Part shown: in pieces, positions 16,857 through 24,304 of the stretch
Position numbering within the stretch: the first letter of the stretch is position 1
How the letters are laid out: each line of letters opens with the position of its first letter
Assembly (NCBI GenBank): GCA_030591305.1
Contig: JAUVBI010000010.1
Coordinates: forward strand, 1-27,476
DNA from: Pseudomonadota bacterium
GTDB lineage: Bacteria; Pseudomonadota; Gammaproteobacteria; Pseudomonadales; Halieaceae
Length of the DNA: 27,476 bases
Direction of reading: 5' to 3'
Position numbers and translations under genes: made by a program
The notes under the pieces: model-generated
Seen by the model: the letters and a program-made list of their open reading frames with translations, nothing else
What the model was told of the DNA's origin: nothing
Database searches by the model: none

Positions 16857-17286
16857 GGGAAAGGCGAAAATATAGATACCCACCGGCAGCTCCCGCCACA
16901 CCTTGGGCAAGTAAACCGGCCATGGTCCGGGTGGCGGCAATGCCACTTAAACCCAGTACCGCTTTCATAATGAGATGCAGGGCTACTATCGCAACAAAGC
17001 CTGCCAACACAAACAGCGCCAGCCTATGGGATGGCAATAATTTGGTTAGCCCCGCCGCCACCGGCATACCCAGAAAAAATGCCACGAGTATGAGTACAAG
17101 GTAACTGGAGGTCAGCCCCAACAGATCATGAAATGTGGTACTGAGACGCACAGCGCTACTGACATCTACACCCATGCCCTGGAGGTGTCCCAGAATAATC
17201 TGGGTAGAGAAAATACTCGCCAGTACATAAGTCAACAGCACGGCGGGAAAGAAGGCTTTCAATACTCTTAACATTAGTGGATTCAT
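16849..17286 (-). CDS. Small integral membrane protein, four predicted helices
   Basis: 145-aa protein with four hydrophobic stretches (about 10-32, 56-78, 88-112 and 118-140) and short loops. The loop after helix 1 contains a conserved-looking GHLQGMGVDVSSAVRLSTTFHD segment. No enzyme or transporter motif is recognised, and the function is unknown. It overlaps the end of the quinone oxidoreductase gene by 8 bases on the opposite strand. Confidence 0.75.
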   Translation of the reverse strand: MNPLMLRVLKAFFPAVLLTYVLASIFSTQIILGHLQGMGVDVSSAVRLSTTFHDLLGLTSSYLVLILVAFFLGMPVAAGLTKLLPSHRLALFVLAGFVAIVALHLIMKAVLGLSGIAATRTMAGLLAQGVAGAAGGYLYFRLSPT

Positions 17287-17302
17287 CCCTGTATTTTCTT
17301 AT

Positions 17303-17332
17303 GGCTATAATCAGCCCGCTTGGGGCTATAAT
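17303..17332 (+). promoter_or_regulatory. Duplicated TATAAT-containing box before the aldose dehydrogenase gene
   Basis: The 9-mer GGCTATAAT occurs at 17303-17311 and again at 17324-17332, 21 bp apart, just upstream of the 17361 start. Each contains a perfect TATAAT. No convincing -35 element is spaced for either, so this is a weak promoter candidate. Confidence 0.3.
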
Positions 17333-17360
17333 GACCCCAAATCAGTGAAAGGAAAAGACC

Positions 17361-18485
17361 ATGTGCGGAATTATTACAAAACGGCTCGGCACCATAATTG
17401 GAAGCTCGCTTGCCGTTTTTACCTTCTCCCTTTTACTTAACACGCCATCCTGGGGCGCTGATTACAAGCTGGAAACTGTAGCAAAAGGCCTGAACCAGCC
17501 CTGGTCGGTAGCTTTTTTGCCCAATGGCGAGTTTCTCATTACTGAACTGGGAGGGCGACTTTTACGGGTCTCAGCCAATGGCAGTAAAAAAACAAACATC
17601 GAGGGCGTACCGAATACCTATGTCGCCCAGCAGGGTGGCTTTTTCGACATTGTGCTACACCCCGACTTTGAGATTAACAGCACAGTTTATTTATCTTATG
17701 CCCACGGCGGGCCGGATGCCAATGGCACAGGAATAATCCGAGCAACGCTCGGCGAAACACAACTGAAAAACTCCGAGCTCATACTGCTGGTTGCAACGGT
17801 AAAAGATACGCCTGTCCACTACGGGGGGCGCATGCTTTTCCGTCCCGATGGCACGCTCCTGCTCACGACCGGCGATGGTTTTGACTACCGTGAAAAAGCG
17901 CAGGACATCGGCACAGAGCTGGGCAAGGTGCTTCGCATCAACCCAAACGGCTCCGCTGCAAGCGATAATCCCTTCGCTGAACAGGGAAGCCCCAGGGTGT
18001 GGACCTATGGCCACCGCAACCCACAGGGCCTGGCGCTGAATACCGATACCGGCGAAGTCTATTTGCATGAGCACGGCCCAAAAGGGGGTGACGAGTTAAA
18101 TAAACTAAAGATGGGAAATAATTATGGCTGGCCCGCCATAACCCTAGGTGTGGATTACAGCGGCGCCCATGTCAGCCCCTTCAGAGAATTACCCGGCATG
18201 GAGCAGCCGGAATGGTCCTGGGTTCCCAGCATCGGGCCATCGGGGCTGGCCTGGTACGGGGGAGATGCATTCCCACAGTGGCAGGGCGACCTGTTTGTGG
18301 GCGCACTGGTAAACAAAGATGTACGTCGCCTGGACCTGGAAGATGGCAAAGTTGTCGGCGAGGAGAAGCTGTTCGGTGAAATTGGTGAACGAATTCGCGA
18401 TATACGCTCGGGGCCAGACGGCTATCTCTATCTTCTGACAGACAGCACAGACGGGAAACTGATTCGAGTAAAACCCGGGGACTGA
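17361..18485 (+). CDS. PQQ-dependent aldose sugar dehydrogenase (soluble GDH / YliI family)
   Basis: Exported six-bladed beta-propeller quinoprotein that oxidises aldose sugars in the periplasm, 374 aa. The signal peptide ends near PSWGA, followed by the family opening YKLETVAKGLNQPWSVAFLP. Further markers are GGFFDIVLHPDF with a histidine at residue 100, HYGGRMLFRPDGTLLLTTGD, YGHRNPQGLALN, HEHGPKGGDELN and GNNYGWP. These fit the GSDH domain, in which His, Arg and Asp side chains line the PQQ and Ca2+ site. The start ATG has AAAGGAAAAG upstream. Electron acceptor and PQQ synthesis genes are not in the window. It stands alone on the plus strand. Confidence 0.9.
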   Translation: MCGIITKRLGTIIGSSLAVFTFSLLLNTPSWGADYKLETVAKGLNQPWSVAFLPNGEFLITELGGRLLRVSANGSKKTNIEGVPNTYVAQQGGFFDIVLHPDFEINSTVYLSYAHGGPDANGTGIIRATLGETQLKNSELILLVATVKDTPVHYGGRMLFRPDGTLLLTTGDGFDYREKAQDIGTELGKVLRINPNGSAASDNPFAEQGSPRVWTYGHRNPQGLALNTDTGEVYLHEHGPKGGDELNKLKMGNNYGWPAITLGVDYSGAHVSPFRELPGMEQPEWSWVPSIGPSGLAWYGGDAFPQWQGDLFVGALVNKDVRRLDLEDGKVVGEEKLFGEIGERIRDIRSGPDGYLYLLTDSTDGKLIRVKPGD

Positions 18486-18493
18486 AACACGAC

Positions 18494-18531
18494 AGGACGC
18501 CCCCGAAACCGGGAGCATCCAAACTCGTCCT
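18494..18531. terminator. Candidate hairpin between convergent genes
   Basis: GGACGCCCCCG (18495-18505) pairs with CCGGGAGCATCC (18509-18520) with two mismatches, and AGGACG (18494-18499) can instead pair with CGTCCT (18526-18531). No T-run follows, so a factor-independent terminator is only a possibility. Confidence 0.3.
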
Positions 18532-18542
18532 ACCGCCTTGCG

Positions 18543-19163
18543 TTATTTACGCTTGGCGGGAGCAGTTTTCTTCTTGGGTGCTGCTTTCTTCTTGGGTGCT
18601 GCTTTCTTCTTGGGTGCTGCTTTCTTCTTGGGTGCAGCCTTTTTCTTTACAGCTGCCTTTTTCTTGGGTGCAGCTTTCTTCTTGGCAGCTGCTTTCTTCT
18701 TAGGAGCCGCCTTTTTCTTTGCAGGCTTTTTCTTTGCAGATTTTCCCGCTCTAGCCCTGGCCTGGCGCGCGGCAGCTTTCTCTACCATTGCTGCTGCCTG
18801 GTCCGCAGCCTTCGCTTTGCGTTCTTCCAGAATTGCATCGGCCTTCATAGGCATTAGTTTTTCTGCAGCATCAAAAGCAGCCTTGGCGTAGCTGGCAATT
18901 GCCTCGGCCAAGCCCTGCACCTGCTTTATCAACTCATCAACCTTTTTCTGGTTAATCGAGTTCGCTTTGGTGCGCAGCGCATTGCGCGCTTTTTTCAGTC
19001 GGGCATTTGCTGTCTTTTGCTTTTTGCGCGCGGCAGTGAGCTCACGCTTTGCCCTGGCATGGGCCTTCTCCGTTTCAGTCAACAACTTCTTCTTTAGTTG
19101 GTCGACTTTCTTTTGTGCCTTTTCAGCCAGTTTTGCAGCCTGGGCTAGTTCTTTTTCCAACAT
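18543..19163 (-). CDS. Histone H1-like / AlgP-like lysine-alanine-rich DNA-binding protein
   Basis: 206-aa, strongly basic protein that probably binds and condenses DNA. The start ATG at 19163 has GGAG eight bases upstream; an in-frame GTG at 19196 is less likely. The first 145 residues are a charged coiled-coil-like helix (MLEKELAQAAKLAEKAQKKV onward). The tail after about residue 145 is a chain of KKAAPKK-type repeats ending in KTAPAKRK, like eukaryotic H1 tails and Pseudomonas AlgP. The repeat is coded by near-identical 18-bp units, so its length may vary between strains. It is convergent with the aldose dehydrogenase and divergent from the DsbA-like gene. Confidence 0.85.
   Translation of the reverse strand: MLEKELAQAAKLAEKAQKKVDQLKKKLLTETEKAHARAKRELTAARKKQKTANARLKKARNALRTKANSINQKKVDELIKQVQGLAEAIASYAKAAFDAAEKLMPMKADAILEERKAKAADQAAAMVEKAAARQARARAGKSAKKKPAKKKAAPKKKAAAKKKAAPKKKAAVKKKAAPKKKAAPKKKAAPKKKAAPKKKTAPAKRK
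18560..18740 (-). repeat. 18-bp tandem repeats encoding the KKAAPK tail
   Basis: Plus-strand unit TTCTTCTTGGGTGCTGCT occurs three times without change at 18568-18621. A fourth copy (18622-18639) differs only near its end, and more diverged units continue to about 18740. Such arrays can expand or shrink by slippage in steps of six codons. Confidence 0.9.
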
Positions 19164-19259
19164 GTTACGCACTCCATTTTTTTGAGGGTACCGCACCGCT
19201 AGTCTATGCTTAAATGAGAACTATGTAACGATTAATTTTTGATCTATATCCGTGTTGTA

Positions 19260-19292
19260 ATGAACGCTAAACTACGGAGACACTCCGTTCAT
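19260..19292 (+). promoter_or_regulatory. Overlapping inverted repeats in the leader of the DsbA-like gene
   Basis: ATGAACG (19260-19266) is complementary to CGTTCAT (19286-19292). Inside lies a tight hairpin ACGGAG-ACA-CTCCGT (19274-19288). The two stems share the bases CGT, so they exclude each other. They lie 20 bases before the start codon and its AAGGA site. Confidence 0.3.
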
Positions 19293-19312
19293 GTCATCAC
19301 AAGGAAAAGCCC

Positions 19313-19972
19313 ATGGGCAAAGACAGCTCTCCCATTGTTATCGACTATTACACCGACGTATTATGCGTATGGGCGTGGATAGCCCAACCTCGCCTGGAAG
19401 AACTCCAAAAACAGTGGGGGAATCAAATTAAAATACACCATCGCTTTGTCGACATCTTTGGCGATGCCCGTACAAAAATCCCTACACAATGGGGTGACTA
19501 TGAAAAATTTCATGAACATGTCATCCAGTCAGCTGCGGCCTATGACCACACAGACATTCACCCTGACATCTGGACCAAAGTCAGGCCAAACTCTTCCGTC
19601 ACCGCCCACCTTGTTTTGAAAGCGGTCGATATACTTGCAGGCGAGGAGCAGGTAAGCGCAATGTCTGCCTTAATACGGCAACAGTTTTTTACCCGGGCGG
19701 CAGATATAGGGCGCCTTGATGTATTGCTCAACATGAGTTCTGACATCGGTATTGCACGGGCCGATATACACGCCGTTGTACAAGATGGCCTGGCCATGGC
19801 CGCCCTCAGTGCCGATTTGAGAAGTGCTAAAGACGGCGGCATCAAGGGTAGCCCGTCCTGGGTTCTAAACAATGGCCGACAAATTCTATACGGCAATGTG
19901 GGTTACAGAATTCTCAACAGCAACATCCATGAGTTGATTCACAACCCTGTTGATGAAGCCAGTTGGTGCTAA
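19313..19972 (+). CDS. DsbA-superfamily thioredoxin-fold protein (FrnE/HCCA isomerase-like), lacking CxxC
   Basis: 219-aa protein with no signal peptide, so cytoplasmic. It has the DsbA-like arrangement: an opening strand IVIDYYTDVLCVWAW, a helical insertion, and a C-terminal KGSPSWVLNNGRQILYGNVGY with the cis-proline (P181). At the usual CPWC position it has C18-V-W-A21, so only the first cysteine remains and disulfide exchange by the normal mechanism is not possible. FrnE-like oxidoreductases and glutathione-linked 2-hydroxychromene-2-carboxylate isomerases both belong to this fold; the single residue pattern leans to an isomerase- or transferase-like use. The start ATG follows AAGGAAAAGCCC. 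Confidence 0.82.
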   Translation: MGKDSSPIVIDYYTDVLCVWAWIAQPRLEELQKQWGNQIKIHHRFVDIFGDARTKIPTQWGDYEKFHEHVIQSAAAYDHTDIHPDIWTKVRPNSSVTAHLVLKAVDILAGEEQVSAMSALIRQQFFTRAADIGRLDVLLNMSSDIGIARADIHAVVQDGLAMAALSADLRSAKDGGIKGSPSWVLNNGRQILYGNVGYRILNSNIHELIHNPVDEASWC

Positions 19973-20038
19973 CTGCACCGCATCATCAATAGCTAAAATA
20001 TGATACGGTAATTGGAGTTTGATTAATCGGTAGCAACT

Positions 20039-20278
20039 ATGATCCAGGAAACGCCCTCTCGCATCAGACCGCCAAAGGCAGTCCGGCAAAAACTCCGCAG
20101 CCTGGCCATCAATCGTGTACGAAAAGACATTATCCACGCCGGACGCCGGGAAGACGATTACTCAGCCGAGGATCTAGAATATCTGGTGGCGGACAAGGAA
20201 AAGGAAATCTGGTCGGGCATTGGCTGGAAGAGTTTTGGCATCGTCGCCCTGTTGCTGGGCATTAACATCGGTATCTAG
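20039..20278 (+). CDS. Small protein with C-terminal membrane segment, unknown function
   Basis: 79-aa protein. The first 60 residues are highly charged (RRPPKAV, RKDIIHAGRREDDYSAEDLEYLV), followed by a short hydrophobic end (FGIVALLLGINIGI) that could be a tail anchor. Only 2 bases separate it from the next gene, so the pair are almost certainly co-transcribed. No family is recognised. Confidence 0.6.
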   Translation: MIQETPSRIRPPKAVRQKLRSLAINRVRKDIIHAGRREDDYSAEDLEYLVADKEKEIWSGIGWKSFGIVALLLGINIGI

Positions 20279-20280
20279 CC

Positions 20281-20730
20281 GTGTCATTATTTAGAATCGT
20301 CAAGTACTCCTCTATTTTATTTTTCCTCGGAAAGTATAAGGCCAAGCTGTTTCGGGTGATGGCAGTTCTTTTATTTGCCCTGGTAAGCTCATTGCTATAC
20401 CAGGATGTGGCCGAGTATTTGCAACAACAATACCCCGAGACCGTAGTCTACGCACTGATCATCAAGGTTGTTATCGTCTATGGGGCGCTGGCCTTTGTAC
20501 TACTGCAGTTTCGGCCAGAGCCAGACAAGGGCGATTCTACCCAAACGATGGAGGACTTAAAGCATTCTTCACCGGAGGAAATAGCTTCGAGCCCAGCGCC
20601 CAACGACCGCCTTGCGAGCTTGGAGGACGTGACAAAAAAAACCACCTTGCGCAGTCGTTACGACAAGGTGATTGATGGAGACAGCGACTACGAGGCCCGG
20701 CACAGCAGCTCTTCGGGTGACCCGCCCTAG
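20281..20730 (+). CDS. Two-helix membrane protein with polar C-terminal tail, unknown function
   Basis: 149-aa frame from a GTG start two bases after the previous stop. Two membrane helices (about 24-45 and 56-79) are followed by a 70-residue hydrophilic tail rich in Ser, Asp and Glu. No known motif is visible. Its final 4 bases overlap the stop of the convergent beta-helix/cytochrome gene. It forms a two-gene unit with the 79-aa protein before it. Confidence 0.62.
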   Translation: MSLFRIVKYSSILFFLGKYKAKLFRVMAVLLFALVSSLLYQDVAEYLQQQYPETVVYALIIKVVIVYGALAFVLLQFRPEPDKGDSTQTMEDLKHSSPEEIASSPAPNDRLASLEDVTKKTTLRSRYDKVIDGDSDYEARHSSSSGDPP

Positions 20731-22259
20731 CCCGTGCGGCCCAACATATACTTCGCAACCGCCATGCGGGTTTCTTCATCGAGGTAATCCTGCGGAGGCA
20801 TTTCAGGGTAGTCATCGCGCTTCTTAACCGGACTGGTGATGTAATCGACGATGCCCTGAGGGTCATCCATGTACAGGGCCTGGATAATCTTCACCGGGGG
20901 ACCAATCATGCGGCCGGTATAAGTGTGACAACCGGCGCAAATAGCCATATAGGTTGTCTTGGCCCGCTCTTCGGGTGTACTTCTTGCCCGCGATGCCACT
21001 GGCGGCAGCAGGTAGTTTGCAATGCTGCCAGTGTTGGTAAATGCGCACTCGGCGAGATCATCCATTCCAAACGTCACATAGCGGTGACGATTAATAATAC
21101 AACTGTCCTTGCTGGGACCGACCATGAGAATGTCGGGGTTACCAGTTTTCAGTTCCGTCAGCATAATGGCTTTAATTTCATCAATCGTGTCATAACCATT
21201 GTTATACATGAGGTTATCGAGGATCTTCAGGCCATCGGAGTTCGGATCCGACTCGGGGTCAACGGTCACATTAGTCAACTGTGCAGCCGTATTATGATCC
21301 AGCACCATGATGCCAATGGTCTTGTGATTGGTAATGATGTTATTTTCGATCACCACGTCATCGGCGGCCATAACCATGATGCCGGTACCGGCGGGGATGC
21401 CACCCACGGTTGACCCGGGGGCACCAAAGTTTTTGGTGTTATTGCCGGAAATCCAGTTGTTGCGAATGAGTACATCATAGGTCGTTTTAATCGGCAGGCC
21501 CGGTGTTATAAAAGCCAGAATGCCACCGGTGTTGTTGTAGACGTAGTTACCTTCAACAATCGAGTGTCGGCTATTTTCTATTTCAATACCCGCCACACTG
21601 TCAAACACTTCGTTATATGCCACGTGAATGTTATCACTCATACCGATATAAATGGCCGCATCCTCAATACCGGAAATAACATTCAGCTCTACAATGCCGT
21701 TCTGGCCCAACTGCGGAAAGATACCGTAGACGCCGGTATCGACAATAATATTGTTGCGAATTTCAAAGTTGTTACCCGCCTGCCCCATAATGCCATTACC
21801 CTTGTACCTGGTAATAACAAAGCCCTCGATAACAATGTTATTGCCACTGTAGAGAATGGCATCGTTCAAGGTGTCCTGGCCGTCCAATATCGCACGACGA
21901 CTCTCCTTGATAACACCCATAAGGCGTATATCGTCCTTGTCTATGTAGACCGTTTCATTGTAGGTGCCCGGCATCACACGGATAATGGTGCGTGGACTGG
22001 CTGCTGTTACCGCAGCCTGGATAGATTGGCCATCTTCCACCACCACAGTGGCAAAACCTTCGGAAGACCCGGCGACAGAAGTACTGGAACCGGATAGAAC
22101 CAGTTCTCCACTACTCTCTTTTGCTGGTGCCACATAGTTTGCCCCCGCTCCGGCGTCAGTTATAACGGGTGCCTTGTCGCCTCCAGCCTTGCCGACAAAC
22201 GTACCACCGGCGAAAGCCACCAGTGCAATGATTAAAGCAAAAACTGTCCCTTTGCTCAT
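20727..22259 (-). CDS. Right-handed beta-helix protein fused to a C-terminal cytochrome c domain
   Basis: Exported 510-aa protein. Residues 1-25 form a signal peptide or N-terminal anchor (ALIIALVAFAGGTFVG), then comes a Ser/Ala/Gly-rich linker to about 70. Residues 75-380 are parallel beta-helix repeats of the NosD/PbH1 kind (repeated N-x-I/V and IRNNI, IENNIIT, ILDNLMYNN steps). Two cysteines (in DSCIIN and AECAF) follow. The C-terminal 75 residues are a class I cytochrome c: CAGCH (C441, C444, H445) with the axial methionine in YPEMPPQ (M487). There is only one tryptophan in the chain (NNWISGNN). Its start overlaps the di-haem gene stop by ATGA and has AAGGAG. It probably acts in the periplasm or at the cell surface, with the helix binding a polymer or partner and the haem carrying electrons. 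Confidence 0.85.
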   Translation of the reverse strand: MSKGTVFALIIALVAFAGGTFVGKAGGDKAPVITDAGAGANYVAPAKESSGELVLSGSSTSVAGSSEGFATVVVEDGQSIQAAVTAASPRTIIRVMPGTYNETVYIDKDDIRLMGVIKESRRAILDGQDTLNDAILYSGNNIVIEGFVITRYKGNGIMGQAGNNFEIRNNIIVDTGVYGIFPQLGQNGIVELNVISGIEDAAIYIGMSDNIHVAYNEVFDSVAGIEIENSRHSIVEGNYVYNNTGGILAFITPGLPIKTTYDVLIRNNWISGNNTKNFGAPGSTVGGIPAGTGIMVMAADDVVIENNIITNHKTIGIMVLDHNTAAQLTNVTVDPESDPNSDGLKILDNLMYNNGYDTIDEIKAIMLTELKTGNPDILMVGPSKDSCIINRHRYVTFGMDDLAECAFTNTGSIANYLLPPVASRARSTPEERAKTTYMAICAGCHTYTGRMIGPPVKIIQALYMDDPQGIVDYITSPVKKRDDYPEMPPQDYLDEETRMAVAKYMLGRTG

Positions 22260-23470
22260 GAGGATTCTCCTTGTTGTGTTTTTGTATTCTCTGCCACGGC
22301 AGTTTCAATTGGATGATTGATTGGCGTCAGCCCCGAGGGCACACGCCGGGGGATCTGTGGTTTAAATGTTTCGTCAGTGAGTGTGCCAAGAAAATCAACC
22401 AGGCGATCCAGTTCGTAATCCGTAAGATTCGGCTCCCAGATATGCCAGTGCAAGTGCAAATCGGCGCCCACCGGAACCGCATGGCCTCTACCCTTGGTGT
22501 AAAATTCCACGGCCTCACGCAGGGTCTCAAACCGACCAGAATGCATATAGGGGGCTGTTTTGACAATGTTTCTCAGGCTGGGTACCTTGAAGCCGCCTTT
22601 CAATTTAACCGCGTCAAACGTGACTTCGGCACCTATATCCAAGGCCCTGTCCTTCGGTTCCGGCGTACCGATAACTGCGATCTGCTGGTTGGTGAACAAC
22701 GGCGGCGTGTGACACTCCGCACAGCGTGCTACAAAGGAACGGAACACATTCATGCCCTCTATTTCCTGCAGGCTCAAGGCAGCATGGTAACCATGAGCAT
22801 AACGATCGTAACGGCTATTCAGCGAAATCAGTGAAGCTTGGAAGGCGGTAAGGGCAGTATACACCTGCTGCAACTCAATCTCCGGGGCCTGCAGCTCAGG
22901 AAAGGCCTGGCGAAACAAGCTGCGATACGCCAGGTTATCGTTCAGAGTCTGACGCAGCTGCGCCTCGTTATTACCCATTTCATGGGGGTGAAATAGCGGA
23001 CCACGGGCCTGCTCTTCCAGCGACTCAGACCGGGCATCCCAAAACAGACGTTTCAAAAAGGCAACGTTCCACAGGGTGGGCGCACTTCTTTCAGCCTCGT
23101 GCCCGTTAATACCGACACTGCGAGCACGGCCATCACTAAAACCCTTGTCGGGATGGTGGCAGCTGGCACAGGAGGTGGAGCCATCTGCAGACAGTGCGGG
23201 GTCGAAAAATAGATAGCGACCCAGATCAATTTGCTGTGGTGTGAAACCATCGCGATGGGGCGGCAGGGACGTTTGCGTGCCCCCTACTCCCTTATTCTGC
23301 AAGGACGTGTAAAACTGATACAAGGTACGCAGTTCACAACGGCCGTTATCCACCTTTTCAAAGCTGGGGGGGCAGTTGTCGTTGAGCACAAAATCGGGCC
23401 CTGCCCAGGCAGAGGATATTAATAGCAGAGCAGCAGCAACCAGCGGCAGTTGATAAAATGGAACACGCAT
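22256..23470 (-). CDS. Di-haem c-type peroxidase, MauG/CcpA superfamily
   Basis: Exported 404-aa protein with signal peptide ending near SSAWA. Two haem motifs, CASCH (C101-H105) and CAECH (C250-H254), lie in the two-domain peroxidase fold. Conserved surroundings are IDLGRYLFFDPALSADGS, GFSDGRARSVG, PTLWNVAF with W124 between the haems, and KVPSLRNIVKTAPYMHSGRF. In the following AVEFY the residue where bacterial peroxidases usually have the axial methionine appears to be Y324, as in MauG. An N-terminal cysteine pair (C33, C45) probably forms a disulfide. The gene lies 4 bases after the cytochrome gene and overlaps the beta-helix gene. It could reduce peroxide or oxidise residues of its neighbour; the neighbourhood favours the second (inference). 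Confidence 0.88.
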   Translation of the reverse strand: MRVPFYQLPLVAAALLLISSAWAGPDFVLNDNCPPSFEKVDNGRCELRTLYQFYTSLQNKGVGGTQTSLPPHRDGFTPQQIDLGRYLFFDPALSADGSTSCASCHHPDKGFSDGRARSVGINGHEAERSAPTLWNVAFLKRLFWDARSESLEEQARGPLFHPHEMGNNEAQLRQTLNDNLAYRSLFRQAFPELQAPEIELQQVYTALTAFQASLISLNSRYDRYAHGYHAALSLQEIEGMNVFRSFVARCAECHTPPLFTNQQIAVIGTPEPKDRALDIGAEVTFDAVKLKGGFKVPSLRNIVKTAPYMHSGRFETLREAVEFYTKGRGHAVPVGADLHLHWHIWEPNLTDYELDRLVDFLGTLTDETFKPQIPRRVPSGLTPINHPIETAVAENTKTQQGESS

Positions 23471-23474
23471 GCGA

Positions 23475-24101
23475 CTAGCGGCTACCTATAAAAGCAATCA
23501 CATCATCAAGATCCTTCTCGCTGGAGAGCATGGTCGCCATCATCTTCATCTGCCGCCCCAGCCTGTCGTCGGGGTGGGAGCCGCGAATACCAGCGGCAAA
23601 ATTCTGGTACTGACGCTTCAGGTAAACCGCATCCAGACCGGCCAGCCGCGGTGCGCTGAGCCCCTTATTGCCCTGTGCCGCCCCACCATGGCAGGCACCA
23701 CAGGCAGCATTGTATTGATTCTCGCCATTGCGTAAATCAGCTCCAGCAGTGTCTACACCTGCAGCCGTAACAGGCAGCCCGGCAATATAAGCGGCGACAT
23801 TCGCCACTGCTGCCTCATTAGCCAGAGTGGCGGCCATTCCGGCCATCTGCATACCTGTGGCGTCATTGGTATCCGCACCGCGTATGCCAGCCCTGAAATT
23901 ATCCAACTGTCGTACCAGATAAGCCTCATTCTGGCCCGCGATAGCCGGGGAACTCATGGCCTCAACACCCTCACCTTTAGCGCCGTGGCAAGCAAGGCAG
24001 GCAGCGTAGAGTTTCTCGCCGGCGGGTACATCTCCCGTGGCAAATACGGCGCTAGCCAATGCAAACAGCACGCCAACATACAATATAGAAATTAGTCTCA
24101 C
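23475..24101 (-). CDS. Di-haem cytochrome c (c4-like)
   Basis: Exported electron carrier with two class I cytochrome c domains, as in cytochrome c4. The start is taken as the GTG at 24101, seven bases after GGAGG; another GTG two codons earlier (24107) sits too close to that site. The product is 208 aa with signal peptide ending at AVFA. Haem motifs are CLACH (from C35) and CGACH (from C134), each followed by the same pattern (AGQNEAYLVRQLDNFRAGIRG and AGLDAVYLKRQYQNFAAGIRG), showing internal duplication. Methionines in GMQMAGM and RQMKMM are the likely axial ligands. First gene of the three-gene cytochrome operon, it probably links the di-haem enzyme to the respiratory chain. Confidence 0.9.
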   Translation of the reverse strand: MRLISILYVGVLFALASAVFATGDVPAGEKLYAACLACHGAKGEGVEAMSSPAIAGQNEAYLVRQLDNFRAGIRGADTNDATGMQMAGMAATLANEAAVANVAAYIAGLPVTAAGVDTAGADLRNGENQYNAACGACHGGAAQGNKGLSAPRLAGLDAVYLKRQYQNFAAGIRGSHPDDRLGRQMKMMATMLSSEKDLDDVIAFIGSR

Positions 24102-24132
24102 AATCACTCCTCCCGTAAAGGCGCGCCGATTT

Positions 24133-24161
24133 ATTAGTACGAAAGTACAAGTTTAAGTCAA
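24133..24161 (-). promoter_or_regulatory. Candidate sigma-70 promoter of the cytochrome operon
   Basis: On the minus strand, TTGACT (24161-24156) and ACTAAT (24138-24133) are 17 bp apart, about 32 bases before the GTG start. The -35 matches five of six consensus bases and the -10 four of six. Confidence 0.45.
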
Positions 24162-24245
24162 ATATTAGCCCATATCTAGAATAAGGTAGATGAAAATTAC
24201 ACAACTCGCAGGACAATTGTCTCAGCCTGAGCTAAAATCTTAAAG

Positions 24246-24274
24246 TTGTGCCCCTAGTCGGGCCTTGAAATAAT
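24246..24274 (+). promoter_or_regulatory. Candidate promoter of the zinc-ribbon gene
   Basis: TTGTGC (24246-24251) and AATAAT (24269-24274) have 17-bp spacing, about 30 bases before the ATG. The -35 is weak and the -10 matches five of six bases. Confidence 0.35.
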
Positions 24275-24304
24275 CATAAAACCGAAAACCAGTGGGGAAC
24301 CCTG

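Noticed and set aside
18560..18740. Repeat array considered as CRISPR
   Set aside because: Units are directly adjacent without spacers and lie inside a coding frame.
18538..18891. Plus-strand frame of Phe/Leu/Gly/Ala repeats that looks like a membrane protein
   Set aside because: It is the reverse reading of the lysine/alanine repeats of the histone H1-like gene.
21564..22097. Plus-strand open frame of 177 codons
   Set aside because: Antisense shadow of the beta-helix repeats; Asn/Ile-rich by mirror composition and without a ribosome site.
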